Source: Ophiostoma sp. CBS 140.51 (taxonomy: Eukaryota; Ascomycota; Sordariomycetes; Ophiostomatales; Ophiostomataceae). From it: DNA of 26,938 nucleotides. A program made the translations under genes and the position numbers. The stretch's first letter is position 1; each line of letters starts with the position of its first letter. The stretch lies in contig JANSLP010000400.1 in assembly GCA_029298735.1 (NCBI GenBank), positions 1 through 26,938 on the forward strand. Direction: 5' to 3'. Under the pieces are notes generated by a model. The model saw only the letters and a program-made list of their open reading frames with translations, did no database searches and had not been told where the DNA came from. Positions 9,421 through 19,530 of this stretch are shown piece after piece.

Positions 9421-10514
9421 ATGTTCTTCTTGTCATCTCTGATACAACCGGGTCCTGGCCGGATACCCTCTTTAGGGGCCATCCGCCGGGCCTTTACCCC
9501 ATCCTCTCAGCCGATCTCATCCTCTTTCTTTCACTCACGATCTTTCTTCTCATCACCATTGGCTTCTCGCCTCACTTCTCCCTCTCTTTCTCGCACACCC
9601 TCCTCTATACTCCTCCGCTTCTCAAGGCGAGCCTTCACTCAGAAAGATGCACCGTCAACACCGCGCTTTAACTCCACCATAAAGCCAGGCGCAAGGCGAT
9701 GTGCGTTTTCATCCTCCCAACCCATTTCTTGGGCCACAGACTAACCTCACAGTCCCCGAGAGACTTCTCATCTACCATGCCGGTACAGGCCGCACCACCT
9801 TCTTAGCCTGTCTCAAGGTCACCACGCTGTTCGGTCTGGCCTTCTTCACCTTTCTGGTGGCCCCTGCCTACCTTGCCGCTGGCAAGCCTCTGTGGCAGAT
9901 CGTTGGAGGTTTGCTTCCTCCCGTCTCATGAACCTAATTTCTTCTTCCACTAACACACTTCAGTCACCATCTGCGGCCTCGTGCCTTTTGCCGTCGTCTC
10001 GTACACCTCGTCACCCTTTGTCGTCTTCATCCACCTGCGCCTCCCGGCCTATGCCCGCCACCCGGACCGTGAGCTGCTGCGCCGTTTTGTCCGCAACCTC
10101 CCTGCCAACACCCAGCTGGACATTACCACCATGAACCTAGTCGGCCGTCCTCGCTTGGCAACTGTGGCTGTCAGCGACCTTGTGCCAGTGAAGGAGAAGT
10201 TGCGGATTGTCAACTTTATCGATACGCAAGCCTCGACGAAGGAAGCGGCTGCTGCCAACGCCAAACTGACTCGGCCGACCACGGCCAATCCGGCAGCAGA
10301 CTCTGGCAAACCTGAAAAGGCGTTTAAGTTCTTCACGACATCAGACAAGTTCCCCTTTATCCAGCTGCCACAGACGACCCGGTTTGGTGCGCCGAGTGCT
10401 GGCAACAGCAAGGGTGTGCAGTACAGTTGGGCTTGGGATGACTTGCTGGCTCTGATGGAGCGGCGTGCGGGCCAGCCACAAAACAAGGTCGAGGGTAAGG
10501 CCGAAGGGCAATAG
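9421..10514 (+). CDS. Putative mitochondrial inner-membrane protein, TMEM70/TMEM186/TMEM223-like (3 exons)
   Basis: Exons are 9421-9700, 9753-9908 and 9964-10514, giving 328 residues. Intron 1 (52 nt) has donor GTGCGT, branch ACTAAC and acceptor CTCACAG. Intron 2 (55 nt) has a weak donor GTTTGC but a good branch CACTAAC and acceptor TTCAG. The first 94 residues are rich in Ser, Arg and Phe and nearly lack acids, a classic mitochondrial targeting sequence. Then come RLLIYHAGTGRTTF, a first membrane helix (about 110-135), a short loop, a second helix (about 143-168), and a soluble part with LRRFVRNLP, TTMNLVGRPRLATV and VSDLVP. This two-helix hairpin with a matrix-facing C-terminus resembles the TMEM70 superfamily, which assists assembly of respiratory complexes. 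The family call is from architecture and partial motifs, so its precise role is uncertain. Confidence 0.78.
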
Positions 10515-11423
10515 GTTTTCGTCTGAATGGAACCTATCGGTAAATAGAGGAGAGTGGCAGACTTGTCACCAAAATTCAAATAAAAAAGTTGTATAAGGTG
10601 CCAACGTCGTAAAGACGCGTCTTTGTGTTGTCTCTCATAGCTTTTGTATTTGCTTTTAGATTTTGCCGTTTTGCACCAGAGGAAATGAAACATATCCAAT
10701 GTATCAAAAAGATGCAGTTTGGTCCAAAAAAGACATATAGGTATCCAAAAAAAGCGAAAGAAAAGGAAAGACATCAAAACAGAATATGATCCAAAATACT
10801 AATACATATGTTTGTGCGCCCAATGAAATATGTCCCCGCAAAGGAAAACACAACCCCCCATAAAATATACGCGCTGTGTCCGTAGATCACCCAGGAAATA
10901 TAAGAAGATGCCTTTTTGTTTACATGTCCGTTTCAAAAGTTTCCAAAAACGTAGATGCAGTAAAAACAAAATCGTCGTGGACACCAGAGACTAAGAGAGA
11001 AAAGAAAAGGAAAGATGTGGGAGAAATATGTAGGAAATGAATGAGAAAAGTAATGAGTGAGATGGTAGAAACGTAAATGAGCTTATAAGGGCAAAAGAGT
11101 ATCGTTCTGTCGTTAACATTCGGGACAGCATGAGAAATAACGTTCTGCGTACCAAATAGAGATCATAATAAGGAGTGGTCAGAAAATAAACAAAGGAACA
11201 ATGTCGTTCAAGAGAGGGAAGGAGATTCGTAATCACTCTCGGTTTCGCCATGGCAAATCGAGAGTGGCGATGGAGGAGAACGGGTGAGGACGGAGGCGAA
11301 GGGTGAGGGCGTAGTCGAACCAAAAAGGCGGAATCCTGGGGGCCAGACCCAATCGTTTGGTCAAGAATCCTACCTAATCGTTTGGTCGTCGGTTGGCTAT
11401 TGTATTTAGAGGGCGTTGTCGAT
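10515..11423. other. Spacer between convergent genes, no gene seen
   Basis: This AT-rich spacer of about 0.9 kb lies between the 3' ends of the TMEM70-like gene and the transcription factor gene. A possible polyadenylation element AAATAAAAAA lies near 10577. Short open frames are compositionally random and carry no motif. It probably holds two 3' untranslated regions. Confidence 0.55.
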
Positions 11424-12115
11424 TTAGCCGTCGTAGTCCCAGCTGCGCTTGAGGCCGCCTTCGAGAACGCTTGCAACAGATTCCTGCCACATGGCCGGCG
11501 TGACGAATGTATGTTGAGCGGGGATCGGCCCTGTCGGGTACGCGGCGGAGACGGTGTTGGGATTCATCGTGAGACCGGCTTGCGCGGCATGAATGTCCTG
11601 GAGCGTAGGGACTTCGGCGGAACCTGAAGACGAAGGGGCACTTAGAGCACTGGTCTGCGAAGTAGCTGAATTGGTCTGGGTAGCTTGGGGCGTACCGAAA
11701 GTCGTATTCCACTGGCTGTTGGAGGGAAGCTTGTTAGCAATTTGGCCAAGAATGTATATGAAACCGATAGAAACGGGGCAGGACTTACTCAAAAATCCTT
11801 GCTGGATTCCAGCCTGGCGCGCTCGCCAGGCTGAGATTGTTACCAAGACCGTGGGGAGCCTGGGATTCCGTAACCGCTGAGATCATGCCAAGCGAGGCAC
11901 CGGTGAGAGGCGAGCCGCCGAGAGACTTCATATCGGATGCGCCGACCGAGACTGGAGGCGAGATCGGGTGACCAACAAATGTAGACGACGGGTGGGCTTG
12001 CGACAGAGCCGTAGCAAGCTGCTGTTGCTGCTGTTGATGTTGCTGTTGCTGTTGATGCTGCTGTTGCTGTTGCTGTTGCTGTTGATGCTGCTGTTGCTGT
12101 TGCTGTTGCTGTTGA

Positions 12116-12147
<32 letters not shown>

Positions 12148-14936
12148 GTGCTGGTGCTGCTGGATAATCTGATCGACAGACTGCGTCCGCATAGTATCGG
12201 GCCGGAAGTTGGATGCTGTCGGGGTCGTCACAGCACTGGTCCCGACTTGCTGGGACGGGCTAGGCTGACTGGCAGACGGCGACGGGCTGCCGTACGGGAA
12301 CGTCGGCTTCAGCACAAACGGCTTCCGGACATCTGCCGAGAAAGCTTCACGCATCGCGTCAATCTGCCGCTGCATATCTGCCATCGGCCACGAACTCATG
12401 CACTTCTCCAGGACCCGCATGTGTCTCGTAAAGTATTCGCGAGCATCTGTGTTAAAGTCGGGGTCAGGCGATGTAATTGCGACCTGAGTAGTTAGCTATT
12501 TGCCCTGTTTGTAGGCGGCAAATCTGGACAGGAAAAAATCAAGGATTGTGGAAGTACGAGACAGAATGAAGAAAGAAAAAATGGGCGTACCAAGTGCACA
12601 AGAATGCAGGTCAGGACCGAGTAAATTGTAAAATTGATTCCGCGCTGCATGTTCTGGAGTCCGTTCAAGCCGAACGATTGCAAGATCGACTCTTCCAACC
12701 GACAAAGAAGTTTTGCCGAAGAGTAACACACCATCATGTGCTGCTTCCACCGGCCATCGGGCGACGAAGGATTGAGAACTTGGAGCTGCGGCCGGTGCAG
12801 GAGCAGGATACTAAGGTAGTAGTATGAGTGCATGTTGCCGATAAAAGACGAAGCGATCCATGGTGGTGTCCCGTCGGATGGGAATGTGACGGTCAGATCG
12901 GCCGGAAGCTCGTTGGGCCAAGCATGGAGGAGGGGGTTCATCCGTGTGAACTCAGGGTCGGCACCCCAGTCCTTGTTCCGCTTGATGCGTGCGTAGATGC
13001 GGTTCATGCGTGACACGTTGCAGATGATGCGCGTCAGGTAAACAAAGTTCCGTGACACTTGCATGTCTGTCTCGTCAACACCCGGTGTTGGGGGCGGTTC
13101 CCTCACATCGACCGAATCCTCGGTGACGGAAAGATCCGTACGGCCCTGGGGCGAACCGATCATAACCTCGCAGACAAAGATCGTTTGCCAGATGCGCGTC
13201 TTCATCAGGCACTCTGCGGGGCTCGAGCCACACGACTGGCCGGCCTTGTGGTCGGCGTAATGCTCGTCAAGTCCGAGATCCTTTCCCATTTGCACACATT
13301 GAACAATAGCCATCCACGACCGGTAGTAGTAGCCACGCTTCGGAGCGGCCTCACGTGCCTTAAGCATAACGAGAAGAGCCTGGAGTGTGCTCAGACGGGG
13401 CACATCCATAAACGAGTCCGCATGTCGTGTCGCAAGTGCAAGCCACTGCTGTCCCTGTGCCGGGTCGTCCGCAAGGCGACCACCAATGGCCAACAGAGCT
13501 TCGATGAGCAGTGGTGAGATAGATTCACGGTTGGTCCGCCATTGCTGGTAAAAGGTGTTCTTGTCGAGAACTGGGACATACGGATGCACGTTTGTGAAGT
13601 AGAGGTCGAAGTACTGCAGAATCGTGTCGTCGTCGGGCATGAGCTCGGGAGGAATGCGTATTTTGAGTCCTGGCCCGGATACAAGAGGGGGTAGGGAGCT
13701 CTTGTAGTCGTCGTCGTCGTCACCCACCACGGGCGTCTCCTCGTTGCCGGGCTTGCCTGCAAGCATACGGCGGTTCAAGTAAGGAGCAGAACCAGCCTCG
13801 TTCATCCGGAGGTTGCCGAGCAAATCGGCGAGGTCGCCGCTGGCATAGCTGGCCTGGTCATCGTTCGTCACATAAGCCGAGTCCGAGGGCGATTGGGCGT
13901 GCGAGCCCTGCTGCAATGGCGGCGTTGGGAAGACGTCCTGTTGGCTAGAGTATGTCGTGTCCACGAGGCCCATAGGCGGAGGACCTGTGGTATACTGAAG
14001 CGCGGAGGGTGACTGGCCTGGGTACGCGACTTGTCCATACATGTTCAGAGCTGGTGTGCCTCCATTTGGTGAGGCATAGCTTATCGTCTGGGCTCCGTAG
14101 ATGCCTTGTGGCGGTTTCGTGTCGTCCGGGATGCTCGTGGGGTTAAGTTGGTGTTGTTGGAAATCCAGGGGCGGCGCGTTGTATAGTGCCTGCTGCTGTT
14201 GCTGTTGATGCTGCTGCTGCTGCTGCTGAGGTGGCATTATTTGCTGGGGCTGAGGCTGTAGATTTTGCGGTTGCATATTTGGTAATTGCTGCTGGTGTTG
14301 TTGCGGCTGCTGCATCTGAATCGGCTGCTGCGGCTGGTCTTCGTAGCCTTGGCCGTCGGTCGATCCGTCGTACCCGGTCGGGCGTACACATTGCAGCTTC
14401 AGCCGGACGCAGGCCGAGCATGGCCATGTGTTTGTTGTGGCGGCATCGCACTTGATCTTTCTTCTCCGGCATCCTTCGCAAGCTCGCATCACTGTCAATG
14501 CCCGACGGGGCGCTGTTAGCTACGTTTGGTCGACTCCAAGCAGGCGCGCAGATGTTTCTTGTTTGCTCTTACCCTTTAGCCGTTTATGGCGGTTGTGTTC
14601 GTCCACAAAGACATAATCTGCAAGAGAGAAGGCCGTTAGATATGCTGGACCATAATTCAAGTACCTCATCTCACTGGGCCCCGCGTATGCCCCTCGCGTA
14701 TGCACTGGCATGCATTGCTTGCGCGCAAACCAAAAAAAAAACGGCGTCCTCTTGCGCTCGCTGCGCCAGTTGTCTTTTATCCCCATTTGTCTTTCTCGTT
14801 TAATAGCAAAGGAACACTCACTTCTTTGCTGCGTTTCTTGTGGCGGTTGCTGGTATGCAGAGGGCGCGAACGAGAACGAGTTCATCTGTGAGCTCTGAGG
14901 CAAGATGCGCCGCTCTGAGGGGTCGTTGTTGGCCAT
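11424..14936 (-). CDS. Zn(II)2Cys6 transcription factor with fungal middle homology region (5 exons)
   Basis: Exons are 14936-14822, 14617-14573, 14491-12591, 12483-11789 and 11715-11424, giving 1015 residues. Introns of 204, 81, 107 and 73 nt carry GTGAGT, GTAAGA, GTACGC and GTAAGT donors; at least three have CTAAC branches. The tiny 45-nt second exon encodes YVFVDEHNRHKRLK, which runs directly into the zinc cluster VMRACEGCRRRKIKCD. The six ligands are Cys58, 61, 68, 78, 81 and 88. A Gln-rich region follows, then a Fungal_trans middle homology region at about 336-687, a second Gln/His-rich tract in exon 4, and a conserved-looking C-terminus (MWQESVASVLEGGLKR). It is a nuclear DNA-binding regulator, but I could not assign a named orthologue or target pathway. 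The TTG at 14498 is intronic and not a start. Confidence 0.94.
12015..12162. repeat. In-frame Gln/His tandem repeat inside the transcription factor
   Basis: CAG/CAA-type triplets, read on the minus strand, encode a long Gln tract broken by His. It contains a 30-bp unit present in two identical adjacent copies, 12061-12090 and 12091-12120, with a third copy from 12121 that diverges at its end. Every unit is a multiple of three, so copy-number change would keep the frame and alter only tract length. Confidence 0.93.
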
Positions 14937-17800
14937 TTTCGAGTATGGCCGTGTGCGCGATGTCGTGGAAAGTGGTGATGTGTGTAAGCACAGAGAAATG
15001 GCCTCCTTTCGTCGAGGATGGTCTCTGTTGCTCTTCGAGAGATCGAGCGCCTGGCGTCACGCAATGCGCCGGCGGGCCTGCACAGAATCTCCGTCTCTTC
15101 TTATTGAGATCTACATCCACTCGTAGATAATCGTGTGCGCGAAGGCTGTGCCGCCCTGGTGGTGAAAGCGAAAAGCGAACGCGCTTTGGGTCGTAAAGTC
15201 AATATGTGAGGTCGAAAAAGGTAAAAGAATGTGAAAAACAAAGGACGTGTGAGGCAAAATGCAAAAAGGACTGGAGTGAAAGGAACGTTAAGTCGTGGAG
15301 GGCAAGCGTCGGTACTGACAAGGAGAGCGCAATGTCACGTCTGTTTGTAATTGGTGCTGTGTTGCGGCGGCGAAATAATATAGTGTGCTGGCCTGGAGGG
15401 GGGGAATCCCAAGGCGATGTGCTAGCGCAGGAGGAAGAGGCGAGGGAGGGAGGGGAGGGGGGACCTGGCTGTCGGCGGTCCTGGTTTTTTGTTTTGTTAT
15501 TCTGTTATTTCTATATTGTATGATTTCCCCCTTGGTTAGCTACAGCTGACGAAGGAGAGGGTTGCAATTGACCGCGGTCCTTCAAAGTAGCAGTTAGAAA
15601 GAGTGGCGGAACAGGAACAGGACGGTAGTGGGAAGCGGCGACGATGGGCGGCGGGTGCGAGAGTAGCAAATTCGAGTGAGGACTCAGTAGTCGACAAACG
15701 CGTAAATGGTGGAAGGTGGAAGGGGCTGTTGGGGGAATCGGGGCAAGTTTGACGAGGGCGTACGGGGTAGAAGGATGGGGATCAAAGAGAGAGGAGGGGG
15801 GCGTGTATCTTGACATGAGAGTGGGATGGAAGTTTGAGACCGGGGTGAGGGGACTAGACCGATGCTTTGTAGGGGTAGTGGGTTTGCGGCCAGCGAGTTG
15901 CGACAGCCAAGCTCAGCGCCAAGTCTGTGGGAGAGAAAGAAACTAGAGCCAGAAACGATTGTGGCTGCAAACTGCCGAGCAAAAGCAGCGAAGAAGCAAA
16001 AAGTGGCCGAGTGCAGAGTTAAAAAGGCAAGGAGAAAGGTGCAGTAACTCAGAGGGAGGGAGGACGATCATATACAGTGGACAGGATGCAGGCACAAAAT
16101 TATCAAAGCAAAACACAGCTCTCCTGACGTACCTGGCGGAAAGTGGTGTGTCGTGAGGCGCTGATGGGAAAATATGGCGAGGAGAGGGGCACGGAGGACG
16201 CAGGATCGCTAGCCGTCGTCGTTGGTTGTCGAGTCCGTCCAAGTCGACTCGAGTCAAGTCCAGCAAGAGCGTAAAGTGTCCAAGCGTGCAACTACAACCG
16301 TCGATCAGTCCCAGCGATTATTGGAGCAGCCCACTTGCGAGGAACTAGCCAATGCTGTACTGTTGCGCGGTGCTGTTGCAAATGATGAGGGACAAAAAAG
16401 ACGGAGAGCGGAGGATGGCGCACGACCTGTTTTGATACTTTGGTTCGACCTGAGAAGATAGGTCGGGAAACACAAAAGAGCGTTGCAGTGAGGGAAAATC
16501 CTGTATGCACGACGTCCCATGAGTTGGTATTTTTGCAACGCACATAGAAAAAGGAAAGACGAGAGCAGCAGATATAGCAAAAAGAAAGCAGATGGTGAGA
16601 GAAAGAGAGAAATGGAGACGAAGAATAACGCAAGACAAGAACAAGCAAAGAATAGAAAACGGTGGCAGCACAAAGGGGCAAGCGTGGAGGGGGTGGAACA
16701 CGCAACAGCAAATGCGCCTTGGTTTGTGCAAGTCAAAAGACCAGGGGGGCCGTCCCGTTGACGAACACTGGACAGGGGTGTGTGAGAAAAGAGTCTATTT
16801 CGTCTCTGTGAGTCTGGCTCCTCGGTTTATGTGATATGCAGGGCTGAAGGTCCAGCAATGCAACACCTTTTCTTCTTGCTTGTTTGGTTTTCTCGGATAG
16901 GAGAACCTCCTGTAGGAGTTTGGGTGCCGTTTGTGTGCGACTGTGAATGGGGGCGAACAGAAAGGATGCGTTGGAACAAGCGAGTGTGTATATGTATGTG
17001 TGTGTGTGTACACAAATATATGCGTGTGCATGCGTGTGCATGGCCAGAAGATGTCGTATGGGGGCTGCATGAGCTGGGCTGCAGAAATGTGCCGGGGTGA
17101 GGGTCGACGGTAGGAGTGCGAAGATTGGGGATGCAGTCCCAAAATGCAATGTCAGATATCAAACTTACGTGTTCTGGGTGCGAGGCTATGTGTGCGTGTG
17201 CGCCGTTGAGCAGTTCAGCTGGAGCACAGGCGGTCGAGTCGAGGATCAACAACAATTGGGGTCAATGGAGGTCGTCCGAATTAAGGTGTTCGTTTCACTG
17301 CAGGCAATGCGACGGCTGTGCACACGAAAGACGACGATAGCAACGACGTCCTTGAGAGGCTGAGCTGCGGGTGCCGGGATGTGGAGGGGAGAGCGGGCGG
17401 GATCGTGTTGTCGAGGGCGTGGCTTTGCCTGGAGTTGAGTGGGGATGAAATGAAAGATGAGATGACGAGAAATAGGGGGCCTGGGCAGAGATGACGAGAT
17501 TGGGATACGTTGTGTTGTTCGCGCTTTCCTGATAGAGCCTCACTTTCCGTTGCAAGATGGAAAGAGCAATAAAGAGAAAGCGAGGAAGGAGCTCAGGTAA
17601 ACGCGGGGAAAGATGTGAATTGAGGGAAGCTGCAATGCAGTTGCAGGGGTGGTGTGGTGTGGTTGGAGGTTTGTGTTCACGTTCTCCGGGTTCTACTCTC
17701 CTGTAAGGAAGGCGTGGCCAGGCTAACGGGACTTTTGGGGGCATGACGAAATCAGGTAAAATGGCAAGTGCTCCCCAGGTTCGCATCGGCGATTTGTACT
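14937..17800 (-). promoter_or_regulatory. Long pyrimidine-rich (sense strand) upstream region of the transcription factor
   Basis: For about 2.8 kb upstream of the ATG at 14936 the plus strand is persistently purine-rich (examples near 15430-15470, 15770-15800, 16540-16660 and 17540-17600). The strand that would be the factor's transcript is therefore CT-rich. No gene was recognised on either strand. In the first 180 nt upstream the only AUG is followed at once by a stop (ATGTAG at 15116-15111). I infer a long promoter and perhaps a long 5' leader; no transcription start can be fixed from sequence alone. Confidence 0.45.
16984..17042. repeat. GT/TG microsatellite with a 10-bp tandem duplication
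   Basis: A GTGTGTATATGTATG-like alternating purine-pyrimidine tract at 16984-17010 is followed by TGCGTGTGCA twice in exact tandem (17021-17030 and 17031-17040). Alternating sequences like this can adopt left-handed DNA and change length by slippage. Confidence 0.9.
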
Positions 17801-18690
17801 CGTTTGTACTGGCAAGATATGCGATGAGGCTACCACAAATACCACGACGACGGAAGCTCCATTATCAGAGACAACTTTACGATGACCCGCGGAGCTGACG
17901 GAACAGCTGCTGACTCGTGGTTGTGCAGAGGCCGCCGCCAGTGAGGGCTGTCCGGGAGTACTTCCAGATACAAGTACCGCACTTGCCTGATTTTTGTACT
18001 TTGTAGCGGCAAAGGGAGAAAGGGAAAGAGCCGCGAGGTTGTCCAGTAGAAAAGGAAGGAAGCACCTTGCATGACAGCCGCCGGCCAGACCTGGACGCTT
18101 AAAATACCAAAAATAAGAGAACAAAAGAACGCCTGTCAAACCCTCCCTCCAGCGTTCATCCATATCCACCGCATCACAGGCCCAGACCACCTCTGCCAGG
18201 TCTAGCGATAACCACACGTGGGTAATTTGCCCAAAGGACCGCTGCGGCGCTGCCCAGGCGGCCAGGGGGGCGCTTTCCAGCGGGCCTTGACTCCGTCCCA
18301 GTGCACGAAGGAAGCACTTTCGATGCTTCGATGCTAGCTAGGATGCAGGTGGACGAATGTGGCTGTCCGTGACCAGGCGATTGGGAACAAAGAAGAGGAA
18401 GGGGAGCAGGAGCGCAAAGCTTCCAAAGAGATTGTCATCGGCGGCCCACAAAGAGCTGCAAATGCCCTTTCTATCTGATCCGCGATCATTGTCTTTGGCC
18501 GCTTAGACCTGGGCTTCTTAGGCCTGTTCCTTTGTCTTCACAGCTGTGTATCTATCAGTGCCTGACGGTGTCGTTTCCGGTAAGATCTACTAGCCGTCCG
18601 TTGGTTGCCGGCATTTGTTGCGGCTTTAAAACTGTTGCGCGCACGACTTGACTCCGTTAAACAGACAAGAAGAAGAAACGGAGCTCTAAA

Positions 18691-18873
18691 ATGCCAATTT
18701 TGCCCAGATACCAGGCATTGCTAGAAAGCAGATCGTTCTCCACTGTAGCCACTGTCTCCTCTCGAATTCGTCCCTCTCTTTTCAGACAGCTATTAGTCTC
18801 CCGGCTCCTCCTTCATCCCTGCAAGTTGTTCCTCCTTGACATATGGCGCTCCAAAACAACTACAGCACATTAG
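18691..18873 (+). CDS. Possible small ORF with mitochondrial-targeting-like N-terminus (weak)
   Basis: This 60-codon frame has a favourable start context (CTAAAATGCC). It encodes MPILPRYQALLESRSFSTVA followed by more Ser/Arg-rich sequence, resembling a mitochondrial presequence with only one acidic residue in the first 50. It ends at TAG 18871-18873. A possible 3' splice site (CAATTACAG ending near 18924) follows, but I found no donor that joins it in frame to a recognisable domain. It may be chance, a first exon, or a relic. I do not recognise the product. Confidence 0.2.
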   Translation: MPILPRYQALLESRSFSTVATVSSRIRPSLFRQLLVSRLLLHPCKLFLLDIWRSKTTTAH

Positions 18874-18935
18874 GAGCTGATAATCTTCCAAAGCAACTGA
18901 TTGTTCAAACCTCCTCAATTACAGGACAACCGTCC

Positions 18936-19530
18936 TCATGATCGATGCGGGTGTTGATGCAGTCCAGAAACAGCTGTTAACAGGCTGCCTATTTGGGCAT
19001 TTTGATGCAGTTGTACGCCGATCCAACATGCATATGTTGCTCGATTGAATGACGCTACTGCTGGAATATGTATGTACTTTGCAGTAAGCATCATACTTTG
19101 CAAGTTAAGAACCAGCATACATGCAGAGCCGTGAGCTGCAGCATAGAGGATGTCGACGGAAGTCCCGTCATTGGTCAGAAAACGGGATCGAGAAAGTGAG
19201 ATGAATTCAGACACTGAGATGGCATGTTCGAAGCTTAAAAGTCCAACGTTCCAAGCTTCTCCAGCGGTGGATTAGGGTCCCTGTTGGCTTTTCTAGAAAA
19301 CGCCAAAGATCATTGATACCAGCACGGAACGAGCCTGGTCGAACGTCCGCAGTTTCCAAATGGTCGGTGAGCATCGTTCCTTCGCGTGAGCACGACAGCC
19401 TCTGAGGCCTCATGAGCTGTCTGGTTTGGCTATCCCCCGCAACTTTACAATCTCGCATATCTAATCTTTTGAGGAAGATGGTTCGTGGAAAGCAGTCGAC
19501 TTTTTCCACCATCCGAAGCCACATTTTCAT
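18936..19530 (-). pseudogene. Possible relic of an LRR/F-box-like gene (weak)
   Basis: Two overlapping minus-strand frames meet at about 19207-19214. The first reads TIFLKRLDMRDCKV, then SFRAGINDLWRFLEKP, then SLERWTFKLRTCHLSV before a TGA. The second frame continues SEFISLSRSRFLTNDGTSVD. The spacing of leucines and the alternation of 'LKRLDMRDCKV' and 'SLERWTFKL' type segments resemble leucine-rich repeats of fungal F-box proteins, broken by a one-base frame change. Its upstream edge is a T-rich low-complexity tract near 19537-19562. Similarity is by eye only and could be coincidental. Confidence 0.22.

Noticed and set aside
14492..14498. Start of the transcription factor at TTG 14498 just before the zinc cluster
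   Set aside because: It lies in an intron; two upstream exons with good splice sites supply a methionine start and the basic arm leading into the cluster.
16441..16460. GGTTCGACC as a possible plus-strand tRNA T-loop
   Set aside because: The stem does not pair and no cloverleaf can be drawn.
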